From: Psychrobacter fozii
GTDB lineage: Bacteria; Pseudomonadota; Gammaproteobacteria; Pseudomonadales; Moraxellaceae
DNA: 64,000 nucleotides
Direction: 5' to 3'
Assembly (NCBI RefSeq): GCF_003217155.1
Contig: NZ_QJSU01000002.1
Span: 372,001 to 436,000 of the forward strand
The notes beneath the pieces are model-generated. The model searched no databases and was not told where the DNA came from. It saw nothing but the letters and a program-made list of their open reading frames with translations. The first letter of the stretch is position 1. Every line of letters starts with the position of its first letter. Positions 44,999-54,250 of the stretch are shown piece after piece. Position numbers and translations under genes: made by a program.

Positions 44999-45838
44999 TT
45001 AGTCAGGTAGATTTAGCCAAACAGGGGTCAAAGGTGCCTGTGGTAATATCTGCTGAAAACGTTCAGGGTAATAAGCATTAATAAAGTACAAACCATCACC
45101 AGAGGCGGTCGGCGGTGCAATCGTACGGTCTTTTTTATGCAAAATATTCAAAAAATCGTCTGGTACTAATGCATGTCTACCAATGGCATATAAAGTACCC
45201 ATTAAGTTACGAACCATATGATGTAAGAATCCATCTGCTTGAATATCAAACACAATAAACTTACCGTGTTTGAAAAGCCTAGCATGGCTGATGGTACGCA
45301 CTGGCTGATTGGATTGACAAGCTGCGGCACGGTAGCTACTAAAATCATGAGTGCCAACGATATCAGATGCTGCCAATTGCATTGCTGCTAAGTCGAGCGG
45401 TTCGTAGATATGCGTGACTTGACGATTGAGTATCGCAGGGCGCTGTGGTTGGTTCAGAGTAATATACCGATAACGACGGGCAATAGCGCCAAAGCGCGCA
45501 TGGAAGTCAGCAGGCATCGGTTGAATCCAGCGTAGAGCAATGTCATCAGGTAGCAAGCTGTTTACGCCGCGCAACCAATTATGGGTAGGGCGATAAGCAT
45601 GAGTCGTAAAATGAGCAATCATATTACTGGCATGCACGCTTGCATCAGTACGCCCAGCTGCGATGACTTCTACGGATTCGTTGGCAACCGTACTAATAGC
45701 CGTTTCGAGTGCTTCTTGTACACCCATCACTTCTCGTTGTCGCTGCCAGCCATGATAATGTGTGCCCAAAAATTCAATAGCAATCGCTAAGGTATAAATT
45801 GGCGAACGTTCAAACTCGATGATTTCAGTTTCAGACAT
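44999..45838 (-). CDS. truA: tRNA pseudouridine synthase A
   Basis: TruA (279 aa) makes pseudouridine at tRNA positions 38-40. The catalytic Asp lies in AAGRTDASVHA (about 58-68). Other family blocks are YHGWQRQ (about 27), GTHDFSSYRAA, FLHHMVRNLMGTLYAIG (about 205-221) and a C-terminal GLYFINAYYP. It lies 43 bp downstream of an asparaginase gene on the same strand, so they may be cotranscribed. In many gammaproteobacteria truA follows fimV, and the two are close here too. Confidence 0.95.
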   Translation of the reverse strand: MSETEIIEFERSPIYTLAIAIEFLGTHYHGWQRQREVMGVQEALETAISTVANESVEVIAAGRTDASVHASNMIAHFTTHAYRPTHNWLRGVNSLLPDDIALRWIQPMPADFHARFGAIARRYRYITLNQPQRPAILNRQVTHIYEPLDLAAMQLAASDIVGTHDFSSYRAAACQSNQPVRTISHARLFKHGKFIVFDIQADGFLHHMVRNLMGTLYAIGRHALVPDDFLNILHKKDRTIAPPTASGDGLYFINAYYPERFQQILPQAPLTPVWLNLPD

Positions 45839-45881
45839 GGTGATTTTTTAAACTTATAAAGTTAAGGAGATTAATAGTAGT

Positions 45882-46982
45882 TTATCGTTTTTTTATGCTT
45901 GTGCCAGTCTGACTGACATTATTCAACCAACGCTGTTTGCGTCTTGCCGGAGTGTCGTAACGTAATAGCAGCCATAATAATCGTGCATAAATCGCCGGAA
46001 TCGTTAGACGTCCACCTGCAATGACATGATGGTCATATTGCCAACTACCCGCCGCGTAGCTATCGCTAACACCGCCAAATGGGCACTGACTAGCACATAT
46101 TACGATGTGCCCTTTTTTATGAATCAGCTCCAATGTTTCGGCCAATGCTGCGGAATAAGGAACATTACCAGCCCCAAATCCCAGTAGAATAATGCCAGAG
46201 GGTGGCTGTGATACGAGCGCTTGCAGCTGAGTGTTGATGACGTCGGTATCATTAGGTAAGCAATATAGTGCATGAATACGACTGGATTCAGCACGCGCTT
46301 GAATGCTAGCAAGTAGTGATTTCTGGTTATCAAGCCAATGCTGGCGTCGGGTATCTGGTAGGTTTTTAATATAGCTATTTGCTGGATAGGCTGCTCGAGA
46401 GTGCCCAGTAAATGCCATCAAATCATGACTATGAATCTTTTGTACCGTTTGAGCTGGCCAAGATTCACCACCAAAACTGATTTTGACACCCGACTCACCT
46501 GCCGCTGCCAGTTTTAACGAATGATTGAGGTTGTCCCAAGCATCGCTGTGAGTGTCGATAGTGTAGGACTGTAGTACTTCACTGTCTAACAATGGGCGCA
46601 TACTGCCAGTGACGATGACACAAATATCGCTACCTGAAAAGGCTTCTGCCAAAAATGCTCCTAAGTAGCTCAAGGTGTCCGTACCAGTAATTAACACAAA
46701 TCGCCTATCACCTTGAGCATAAGCAGTCAGTAACAGCTGATAAAAATGGACAAAGTCACTTGGAGTGAGTTGGCTACTGTCTTTAATCAATGCATTATCT
46801 AACCAAGAGATATTTGGGTGCTTGGTTGCACTATCCTGATTAAGTATCAATGTCTGTAATGTTGGCAAAAACACATCTGCTGCTAAGGGTGCTAATGGTC
46901 TTCCGTAGCTCCCAAAAGTACCACCAGCATAAATCAGTTGAATAGTGTTTGATATGGTCGTTGTCATAGCAGAAGATGGCAT
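45882..46982 (-). CDS. Asparaginase/glutaminase-family protein
   Basis: This 366-aa protein has the type I/II asparaginase fold. The first catalytic Thr lies in LIYAGGTFGSYG (about 16-27) and the second Thr-Asp pair in ITGTDTLSYLGAFLAEAF (about 98-115). VTGSMRPLLDSE follows. These residues would hydrolyse asparagine to aspartate and ammonia. No signal peptide is seen, which suggests a cytoplasmic enzyme. The spacing between blocks is somewhat longer than in E. coli AnsA, so substrate preference is uncertain. The first or sixth codon (both ATG) could be the start; neither has a strong ribosome site. Confidence 0.82.
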   Translation of the reverse strand: MPSSAMTTTISNTIQLIYAGGTFGSYGRPLAPLAADVFLPTLQTLILNQDSATKHPNISWLDNALIKDSSQLTPSDFVHFYQLLLTAYAQGDRRFVLITGTDTLSYLGAFLAEAFSGSDICVIVTGSMRPLLDSEVLQSYTIDTHSDAWDNLNHSLKLAAAGESGVKISFGGESWPAQTVQKIHSHDLMAFTGHSRAAYPANSYIKNLPDTRRQHWLDNQKSLLASIQARAESSRIHALYCLPNDTDVINTQLQALVSQPPSGIILLGFGAGNVPYSAALAETLELIHKKGHIVICASQCPFGGVSDSYAAGSWQYDHHVIAGGRLTIPAIYARLLWLLLRYDTPARRKQRWLNNVSQTGTSIKKR

Positions 46983-47074
46983 AGTATTGGTGTAATAATT
47001 AAGTATGAAAGAAAAGCACGTCTAGAATGTACTCAATAAGCTCTATTAATAATAGATAGTATAAAGGTTAAATG

Positions 47075-47120
47075 CAAAAAAAATCAGCAAGTATTCTATG
47101 GTAGTAGAATACTTGCTGAT
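47075..47120 (-). terminator. Terminator of the fimV pair, 16-bp perfect stem
   Basis: ATCAGCAAGTATTCTA (47083-47098) is perfectly complementary to 47105-47120, with a 6-nt loop. T8 follows on the minus strand. It lies 19 bp after the stop of the C-terminal FimV gene. Confidence 0.93.
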
Positions 47121-47138
47121 GAGAAAACGGGTTGTTTA

Positions 47139-48746
47139 CTAGGCAGTGCGCTCAAGTAGTATTTGCGCTTGGTTTTGCTGTTCACTATCGCCATGGGCAA
47201 TCACTTCATTGAGTAAGCGTTTGGCGCTGTCGTATTCACCCAGCTGCAGATATTGGCCAGCCAAGTTAAGAGTCACTTGGTTGCTATCTAATGATTTTAC
47301 AAAGTCAAAATCTGCTGCAAAACGCGATGAGAAATCCTCTGCAGTTTCAGGAGTTTCGTCCACTTCGTCAGTTGCAATATCGGTCTCGATATCGACTGGG
47401 CTAGCTGCAGTCAAAGGCTCTACAGCAAACTCATCACTTACTAGGCTGTTGTCATCGAACAGTGGCGTGTCAGTCGGTATAGCAGCAAACCCATTAGCAA
47501 GTGTTTCTGGTAAGTTGCTATCGTTGAGCATTGGCTCTTCAACATCAATTTTTTCAAGATCTTCTATTTCAAGATCTTCTATTTCAAGATCTTCTATTTC
47601 AAGATCTTCTATTTCAAAATCGCTGTCCTCAAAACTTTGTTCTTCAAAACTACTGTCTTGAAGAACAAAGTTATCACTATTTTCTGCAAAGGTAGTTTCT
47701 TCAATTTCTAACGACGTTTCTGTGCTACTTGGCGTATCAATATTGTCTGAAGGTAATACAAAGTCTTCTGCTGCATCACTTTCGAACGCATCAATAACCA
47801 ATTCTTCAGTAATGTTCTCTTCAGTACTTTGATCAGCATCAGTCGCTAAATCATCAAAATCTAAGACGAAATCTTCACTGTCTAGCGTCATATCTTCGGT
47901 AGCATGATCAGATGAAGCTGCGTCTATAGAAGGCTCTGTTGGCGCACTCGTTTTTTCAGGTGAATCAAAGCTAAAGTCGAAATCAATAAGCTCGTCATCT
48001 TCGGTAGGAGTATCAACAGTAGATACATTGATACTTTCATCTTCTGTCACATCTAATGCGACAGGCGCTGTATTGGTTGCAGCAGGTTCGTTGAAACCGC
48101 TCTCTAGATCGTTCAGTGTAAGATCAAAGCTATCGTTTACTTTGTCATCAGGAGCGGTTGTCTCTGGAGAATCATTTGAAGATGTCGCACTAATGATAGG
48201 CTCGTTACTTAGAGTAGCGTTATTGCTATCGACTTGGCTAGTTGGTAAGTCAAAATCTATGCTTTCAAAACCGCTATTATCTTCTACTGGTGCCTCTTTT
48301 GCCGCGACTTGATTCTGCTCTTCAGAAAATAAAGCTTTCAACTCGTCGGCTAGAGCGACACTCTTTGGGTCGCTTTGCGTTTTGATGGCATCATAAACTT
48401 TATTGAAGTTTTCTGGCTGATTGATGGTCGCATATATGCTAAGCAGCTTGAGCGATAATTCACCATCATTTGGTTGATCTCTTAGGCCACGATTGAGTGT
48501 CTCAATCGCTTTGTCATAGCGTTGTTGATCCATAAAACGCTGCGCAATCATGATATGATTGAATTTATCTTCAGCTTTAGTGCTTTGGGTAGGAGAACCA
48601 TGGTCCGGAGTTGTCGTAGCAGCGTTTTGCTCCGACTTTGCAAATGGTTGTGGTGAGGATTTTTGCGCTTTGTTTTTGCGCAGTACTAAACCAACTACTA
48701 GTAGAATAAGTACCAATCCAGCGATGATATATAGCATGTTGTCCAT
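47139..48746 (-). CDS. FimV C-terminal half: membrane anchor, acidic region and TPR
   Basis: This 535-aa protein corresponds to the cytoplasmic half of FimV, which organises polar signalling and type IV pili/twitching. One membrane helix is at residues 5-24 (LYIIAGLVLILLVVGLVLRK). A TPR-like module (about 60-130) contains AQRFMDQQRYDKAIETLNRGL. A long, highly acidic region is next. The FimV C-terminal TPR motif (VTLNLAGQYLQLGEYDSAKRLLNEVI, about 490-520) ends the protein. ATG 48746 is chosen because GGGAG lies 5-7 nt upstream. Four EIEDL repeats occur near 395-415. The periplasmic half is a separate gene 51 bp upstream. Confidence 0.8.
   Translation of the reverse strand: MDNMLYIIAGLVLILLVVGLVLRKNKAQKSSPQPFAKSEQNAATTTPDHGSPTQSTKAEDKFNHIMIAQRFMDQQRYDKAIETLNRGLRDQPNDGELSLKLLSIYATINQPENFNKVYDAIKTQSDPKSVALADELKALFSEEQNQVAAKEAPVEDNSGFESIDFDLPTSQVDSNNATLSNEPIISATSSNDSPETTAPDDKVNDSFDLTLNDLESGFNEPAATNTAPVALDVTEDESINVSTVDTPTEDDELIDFDFSFDSPEKTSAPTEPSIDAASSDHATEDMTLDSEDFVLDFDDLATDADQSTEENITEELVIDAFESDAAEDFVLPSDNIDTPSSTETSLEIEETTFAENSDNFVLQDSSFEEQSFEDSDFEIEDLEIEDLEIEDLEIEDLEKIDVEEPMLNDSNLPETLANGFAAIPTDTPLFDDNSLVSDEFAVEPLTAASPVDIETDIATDEVDETPETAEDFSSRFAADFDFVKSLDSNQVTLNLAGQYLQLGEYDSAKRLLNEVIAHGDSEQQNQAQILLERTA
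47554..47617. repeat. 15-bp tandem repeat, about four copies
   Basis: CAAGATCTTCTATTT-type units repeat four times and encode Glu-Ile-Glu-Asp-Leu in the acidic region of the FimV C-terminal gene. The unit is in frame, so copy-number change alters length without a frameshift. Confidence 0.85.
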
Positions 48747-48797
48747 AGTTACTCCCACGCCTATGATCACGGCGTATTGCATTGATTAGTCAGGCAA

Positions 48798-50531
48798 TTA
48801 TTGATTGCGTAGTTTTTTGAGACGAGCTTGTAGCTCAGCCAGTTTTTGGTTCTGTAGTTGAATTTTTTTAGTATAGCTATCAAGGACACTACTGGTTTTT
48901 GACAAGCGCTGAGCTTGTAAGGCCGCTTTTTCTCTTGATGCCTTGAGTGTTGCCAATACGTCTGTACTAAGACCATTACCTGTTGCCGAAGCAGATTTCG
49001 CTTGAGTACCATCTGCACTGCCATTGTGACCAGGAGCTAGCACAGAAAACTGTGCTTTTGGTAATGTTTGTGTCTTCGTAATCATTGGTTTTTTACGTTG
49101 TTTCGTTGCTTGAGGTTTCTCAGCAATTTTTTTAGCTGGTGTCTTAGCTGTTTTTTTCACCACTGGTGTATTTGCTCTGCGGTTATATCGTCTTTGTGCA
49201 CTAATAGCTGCTTCTAATTTCTGTTGTGATGGCACGACATCATAGCTAGGTAAGCTAAGCTTGGCATCTGCTTTTAATTGATCGGCATCTTTGTTAATAA
49301 AAGCATCAGGGTTTTGTGATTGAATCTGTTTCATCACGGTTTGCACATCGAGATCATTTTCTTGTGCTATCTGCTGAGCAATGACCCATAGGCTATCGTT
49401 GCGCTGTACCTGATACTGGGCAGCCGCAGTACTGCTTGCCGTATTGTCAGAGGCACTGTTGGCAACATTGGTGTTAGGCGATGCAGGTGCAGCAATGTTA
49501 GCAGGTATATTATTCATCGGAGTAGCGGTAGTGATGCCATTGCTAGTGTCTAGATCGGGCATTGATATGTTTGCTTTCTTATCGTTTGGTGCGGGCATCA
49601 TAGGCACAGCAGTCATTAAGCCGTTATCTGACTTGCTACTTGGCTGTATTTGGCGGGTGATTTGTATATTTAAAATATCGAATTTTTTGTCAGTGAGCGC
49701 TGTAATCGATGTATTTTTATTTTCATTAAGGTCGGTATTATTGGTGCCGATTGTCGTAACATTCTTATCTGCACTCAAACGACCATTGTCTAATCGGCTT
49801 GCTGAATTCGGCTTATTGTCGTTAGTATTGGTATTATTTGTCTCAACGCTATTGCTCAGGCGACCGTTATCCAAACGACTCGGTGCATAAGCAAGATTGG
49901 TGCTTTGCGCCGCAGTACCCACGGTAGGTAACTGCATGCTCGGCGCTGGCAATTTAGAGGCAACTAACTCGCTCGTTGATACATTAGGCGCTGATATAAA
50001 CGGTGGTGGCGCACCTTTTCTGACGGTTAATGGCTCGGCAATACTTGCGGATACACTTGGTAAACTTGGTTTTTTTGCGCCAGTAACGGTATTCTTAGTT
50101 GCTTCAACAGGCACATTATCATTAAGCGGCATCAACAATGTCTTAGGAATAACATTGTGTTGACCTTTATCATTTAGAGTCAGAACTACATCGGCAAAAG
50201 GCTTAGATACTGGCTGCGAAGTCGTTATAAATACTTGACCACTGGTCGCTGAAGTAGGCTGAAAGCGTACACTCATTGAGTCAGTCTGGGTAAGACCCAT
50301 CTGTTGATAGATAGTAGAGTTTGCCAAGCTTGCTGAAAAGTCAGCTGCTCTAATATCTGAAACAGCAATGCTCGCTACCAGAGGCTCATGCTGAACAGAA
50401 GTAACGACAGTCTTTCCTATCGTTGCCGCTTGTGCACTCGACACTAAGGCGGCATAACCTACAGAATAAAGTAGTGCCACCGATACCGCGCGATGTATAT
50501 TAGTCAAACGATGAGATAAATGACCAGACAT
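48798..50531 (-). CDS. FimV N-terminal half: periplasmic LysM protein
   Basis: This 577-aa protein equals the periplasmic half of FimV. The signal peptide ends near SSAQAAT (about 36). The FimV N-terminal domain (about 37-145) starts ATIGKTVVTSVQHEPLVASIAV. Low-complexity Asn/Asp/Ala-rich linkers follow, in which two related segments, SRLDNGRLS, are repeated. A LysM domain (about 375-430) is YQVQRNDSLWVIAQQIAQEN and binds peptidoglycan. A basic region and a C-terminal coiled coil (about 530-577) end the protein just where the membrane helix should begin. That helix starts the next gene, 51 bp on. Confidence 0.82.
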   Translation of the reverse strand: MSGHLSHRLTNIHRAVSVALLYSVGYAALVSSAQAATIGKTVVTSVQHEPLVASIAVSDIRAADFSASLANSTIYQQMGLTQTDSMSVRFQPTSATSGQVFITTSQPVSKPFADVVLTLNDKGQHNVIPKTLLMPLNDNVPVEATKNTVTGAKKPSLPSVSASIAEPLTVRKGAPPPFISAPNVSTSELVASKLPAPSMQLPTVGTAAQSTNLAYAPSRLDNGRLSNSVETNNTNTNDNKPNSASRLDNGRLSADKNVTTIGTNNTDLNENKNTSITALTDKKFDILNIQITRQIQPSSKSDNGLMTAVPMMPAPNDKKANISMPDLDTSNGITTATPMNNIPANIAAPASPNTNVANSASDNTASSTAAAQYQVQRNDSLWVIAQQIAQENDLDVQTVMKQIQSQNPDAFINKDADQLKADAKLSLPSYDVVPSQQKLEAAISAQRRYNRRANTPVVKKTAKTPAKKIAEKPQATKQRKKPMITKTQTLPKAQFSVLAPGHNGSADGTQAKSASATGNGLSTDVLATLKASREKAALQAQRLSKTSSVLDSYTKKIQLQNQKLAELQARLKKLRNQ

Positions 50532-50648
50532 GTGCCGCCCTTTAGAATATAAGTTATCTTTGCTGTTATAACAAAATACCGCTTAGTTTACCAGTTTATT
50601 TCACAACTGTTGTGAACAATACAAAAAATGTTTAAGTAATGTTTAAGC

Positions 50649-51842
50649 TTATTTTTTTTCAAGTAGCATTGCATCGCCATAACTAAAGAAGCGATATTGC
50701 TCTTTAATAGCATGTTGATAAGCATGCTCTATCATGTCTTTACCCGAAAATGCAGACACTAGCATTAGTAATGTGGATTTGGGTAAATGAAAGTTGGTTA
50801 ACAGTTTGTCTATCACACCAAACTTAAATCCTGGGTAAATAAATATATCAGTGTCGCCTGACCAACTAGATAGCGCCTGTCCATCATTGGTTGTTTTTTG
50901 ATAAGCTGTTTCGAGCACGCGGGTAACCGTCGTACCAATAGCGATAACTTGCTTACCATTAGCATGCGTTTGATTGATTAGGTCGGCAGTGGCTTGTGGT
51001 AGATGCGCATATTCACTATGCATGGTGTGATTGAGTAAGTTGTCAGTTTTTACAGGCGCAAATGTACCAGCGCCGACATGCAAAGTGACAAAGGCAGTAT
51101 GGATGCCTTTTTCAGTCAGTTTACTGAGTACTAAGTCATCAAAATGTAAGCTTGCAGTAGGCGCTGCTACGCTTGCAAGCTTGGTTGGGTCATGAAAGAC
51201 CGTTTGATAGCGAGCATTATCTGTATCGTCAGCATGGCGTTCAAAGTAGGGCGGGATAGGCAACTCACCATAAAGCTCTAAGTGCGGCAAGATAGGCGCA
51301 TCAAAAGCTAAGATAAATAAATTGTCTTGACGACCAATCATAGTCGCACTCATATGACCATCGGCGAGTTGCAAGCGTTGTCCAAGTTTAAGTGCTTTAC
51401 TGGCTTTTACATGGCAAAGCGCAATATGCTCTTGATTGATTGGCTTATCAGTCATGTCCTCTAAATGCAACGTTGCTGTATCCAAGTCCGAAATACCGAC
51501 CAACCGCTCAATGAGCACTTCAAGTTTACCACCAGTGTCTTTTTGACCGAATAATCGTGCTTTCATCACTTTAGTGTCATTGAACACGATGAGGTCTCCA
51601 GCACTTAACAAGTCAGGCAGCTCAGCAAATAAACGATCCTCTACAGTAATAGTTTTCTGTTGGTCAGCAGGCAAGTATAGTAGTTTGGAGGCAGAACGTT
51701 GCGACAACGGATAGCGTGCAATCAGGCTATCCGGCAACTCATAATCGTAATCATCAACGCTTAAGTAATCTAAGGTATCGTTATCTTTATTAGTATCAAT
51801 TAAGGCGTTGGTTTCAGAGTCTACAGCATGTATGTCGGTCAT
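50649..51842 (-). CDS. queA: tRNA preQ1(34) S-adenosylmethionine ribosyltransferase-isomerase
   Basis: QueA (397 aa) transfers and isomerises the ribose of S-adenosylmethionine to 7-aminomethyl-7-deazaguanine in tRNA, forming epoxyqueuosine. Core blocks are DDYDYELPDSLIARYPLSQRSASKLLYL (about 31-58), VFNDTKVMKARLFG, VAAPTASLHFDDLVLSKL (about 237), HVGAGTFAPVKTDNLLNHTMHSEY and NFHLPKSTLLMLVSAFSG. The normal start would correspond to about residue 27, so the first 26 residues are an acidic extension with no alternative ATG in between. It may be real or the start may be a non-ATG codon. Adjacent to fimV on the same strand. Confidence 0.93.
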   Translation of the reverse strand: MTDIHAVDSETNALIDTNKDNDTLDYLSVDDYDYELPDSLIARYPLSQRSASKLLYLPADQQKTITVEDRLFAELPDLLSAGDLIVFNDTKVMKARLFGQKDTGGKLEVLIERLVGISDLDTATLHLEDMTDKPINQEHIALCHVKASKALKLGQRLQLADGHMSATMIGRQDNLFILAFDAPILPHLELYGELPIPPYFERHADDTDNARYQTVFHDPTKLASVAAPTASLHFDDLVLSKLTEKGIHTAFVTLHVGAGTFAPVKTDNLLNHTMHSEYAHLPQATADLINQTHANGKQVIAIGTTVTRVLETAYQKTTNDGQALSSWSGDTDIFIYPGFKFGVIDKLLTNFHLPKSTLLMLVSAFSGKDMIEHAYQHAIKEQYRFFSYGDAMLLEKK

Positions 51843-52041
51843 AATGAGTCTTTAAATGAATATAAATTTTGATGTAATTGTAGCAGAAATGAGATTGTGA
51901 AAGGACAGTTTAATAACGACTCGTGCGCATATAAGTAAGGCAGCTACTTCGAACAATAGCCTAAGAAATAATATAAATAGTTGCTATCAGTTACTATTAA
52001 TAATCATCGAAAGAACTGTTTAATACCAGTCGCCTATGAAG

Positions 52042-53133
52042 TTATTCAAACAAATTTAACTGAGGCAGTAATTGTGCAGCGGGTGCAAGGGAGGAGAAGG
52101 TGACACCCACTAAACGAATGGGCAACTCACGAGGAATATCTAAAAACAGCTTGTCTAACCAATAGTGCGCAGATTTGGCACTATCAAAAGCAGTTGATAA
52201 GGTGTGAGAGCGTGTTATTTGAGTAAAGTCTGCATATTTAACTTTGAGCGTAATGGTGTAGGCGATTAGCTGTTTTTTCTGTACTTGATTAAAAGCATCT
52301 TCATTCTGCTCATAAATCTGTACTCGTAACGCATTATCATCCGTTAGATTGTCTTTAAAGGTAGTCTCTGAGCCAATGGATTTATGCATGCGCTCAGACT
52401 TGACAGCGCGCTCATCACGTCCATGTGCGATGTCATGATAAAACTGACCGCGTTTGCCAAATTCCTGTACCAATACTGCTGCTGGCGTCTGCCGTAGATC
52501 GGCACCAACGTTCACGCCCATCGCATGTAGGCGCTTAGCAGTTGCTTTACCGATACCGTGAAAGCGCTCAATAGGTAAGGTGCTAATAAAGGCATTGGCA
52601 TCTGCTGGCGTGATAATCGCAATGCCATTGGGTTTATTGATATCTGAAGCAATTTTGGCCAGCATTTTGTTAAATGAGACGCCGGCAGACGCTTTCAGTC
52701 CTGTGTGCTCTAGTATTTGAGCTCTCAGCCAATTGGCCATCAACGTCGCTGAGCCCTTATGGACTTCCAGTCCTGTGACATCTAGATAGGCTTCATCTAG
52801 CGATAATGGCTCAACGTTTGGGGTTAAGAGGTACATAATACGGCGAATCTCATCGCTAACTGCTCGATAAACTTCGAAACGTGGTCTCACAAAAATTACT
52901 TCTGGACAGCGTTTTCGTGCTTCATAGCAAGACATGGCAGAACGTACACCAAATTTACGTACTTCATAACTGGCTGCTGCGACGACACCGCGACCATTCG
53001 GATCGCCACCAACGACCAATGGCTTGTCTCGTAATTCAGGAAAATCACGCTGCTCCACGCTGGCATAAAAAGCATCCATATCTATATGAATAATTTTCCG
53101 AGAATTAGGCGTTATAGAGGTTGTCATAATCAT
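52042..53133 (-). CDS. dinB: DNA polymerase IV
   Basis: Pol IV (363 aa) is a Y-family error-prone translesion polymerase. Catalytic acidic residues lie in IHIDMDAFYASVEQRD (about 15-30) and SLDEAYLDVTGLEVHKG (about 109-125). Palm and thumb blocks follow: GLKASAGVSFNKMLAKIASD, PIERFHGIGKATAKRLHAMGV (helix-hairpin-helix). The little-finger domain ends VGVTFSSL. A C-terminal LLPQLNLFE tail matches the beta-clamp-binding motif (QLxLF). Start could be codon 1 or 3 (both ATG). Confidence 0.95.
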   Translation of the reverse strand: MIMTTSITPNSRKIIHIDMDAFYASVEQRDFPELRDKPLVVGGDPNGRGVVAAASYEVRKFGVRSAMSCYEARKRCPEVIFVRPRFEVYRAVSDEIRRIMYLLTPNVEPLSLDEAYLDVTGLEVHKGSATLMANWLRAQILEHTGLKASAGVSFNKMLAKIASDINKPNGIAIITPADANAFISTLPIERFHGIGKATAKRLHAMGVNVGADLRQTPAAVLVQEFGKRGQFYHDIAHGRDERAVKSERMHKSIGSETTFKDNLTDDNALRVQIYEQNEDAFNQVQKKQLIAYTITLKVKYADFTQITRSHTLSTAFDSAKSAHYWLDKLFLDIPRELPIRLVGVTFSSLAPAAQLLPQLNLFE

Positions 53134-53612
53134 TATTGTACCTGATTTGACTGCTTCGATTTATGATGAAAAGCTAGGTTTTAAGATAAGACTTTACAAT
53201 AAATTGTTGGGCAATGTGGTGGAGCCATATAGATAATATAATCTACTACAAATCTTATATATCATAGGGTTGGAGAATAATAATAATTTTATCTAGCGTT
53301 GTTTAGTGAACATGTGTTTTCTATTACTCAGTCTAAATATAGTTTATCTAAAAATTATTTGTTTAGTTGCACCATTTGTCGTAACAACTTCACCGTTTGT
53401 CATGAATTTTACGTTTATATGTTACAGTTTTGCTTCCGGTGTTTTACAATATATTATCCGCGCTAATATACGACTATTAAACAATAAGCAATGCTTTGCG
53501 CATCTTAATTCTCACTCAAAAAAAGACGTTGCTTATCGCTCATATCAAAATAGAAGATTCGGTAATATTGGAATCAATGCTTTAAGAACACTTTGTTTTT
53601 AGAGGGTTTAGA
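53134..53612. other. Gene-free region upstream of dinB
   Basis: These 479 bp hold the dinB promoter area. A 98-codon plus-strand frame (53306-53602) has a hydrophobic start but no ribosome site and no family resemblance, so it is left out. Nothing else is seen. Confidence 0.4.
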
Positions 53613-53630
53613 ATGACTAAGGAGCTGATG

Positions 53631-53876
53631 ATGTACAACGAATTAAAAGGGAGTGATTTAACACGGGCAATGCTAGCACGAGGTGATCAGGATATATGGT
53701 GTGCAGTTTGTGATGAAAATGATGAACGCGCCATGATGGATCATTGTGGTAATGATTTTACGGCGTATATTGTGTCATATAGTGACGGGTATTTTTATTG
53801 CAGCGCTGGCATGCCATGGAGGTTTGCCGTACCGATTAAGATATGTGCTGTCATGCAATATGAAACAGCGATGTAA
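53631..53876 (+). CDS. Small cysteine-containing protein of unknown function
   Basis: I do not recognise this protein. From ATG 53631 (AAGGAG 6 nt upstream) it has 81 aa; ATGs at 53613 and 53628 are also in frame. It contains WCAVCDENDERAMMDHCGNDF near residues 24-44, where the CxxC and later His and Cys could bind zinc. YCSAGMPWRFAVPIKICAVMQY is near the end. It has no signal peptide or membrane segment. It lies alone in a sparse region and ends 27 bp before a terminator. A strong ribosome site plus terminator support a real gene. Confidence 0.6.
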   Translation: MYNELKGSDLTRAMLARGDQDIWCAVCDENDERAMMDHCGNDFTAYIVSYSDGYFYCSAGMPWRFAVPIKICAVMQYETAM

Positions 53877-53901
53877 GTATCGCAGTAAATATTATCGGCA
53901 T

Positions 53902-53931
53902 AAAAAACTTCCATATAAGGAGGTTTTTTTG
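53902..53931 (+). terminator. Terminator of the small cysteine-protein gene
   Basis: AACTTCC pairs with GGAGGTT (one wobble), flanked by A6 and T7 runs. Confidence 0.75.
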
Positions 53932-54250
53932 TTTTAATATTGGTATCAGTAATGGGGTGCTGTTTTATATACTCAAGTAATTGATTTTTCTGATTTTCAT
54001 GTAATATATTATTTTTATACTAACTTCGTAACTAATATATATTTATTTGCAAGATGCAGTACCGAATCTAACACATTAGCCTCAAAAAATACGTCGACAC
54101 CATTACTGCCATTTTTATCTGCTGAGCTAGGCTAGCATTCAAAGAAGCATATCAAGGTGATACAGGTTTAGCTACTTTGCGGCGGTGTCAGACAATAAGC
54201 TGTCATGCTTGCTATTGCGACTAACACTCAGAGGTAAAAGCACCATGTAA

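Noticed and set aside
47139..48746. FimV fission as a sequencing frameshift
   Set aside because: Not fully excluded, but the second frame has its own ribosome site, ATG and membrane helix and the first ends in a complete coiled coil, which a random frameshift would not give.
53306..53602. 98-codon plus-strand frame upstream of the small cysteine protein
   Set aside because: No ribosome site, no recognisable domain, composition like translated A+T-rich DNA.
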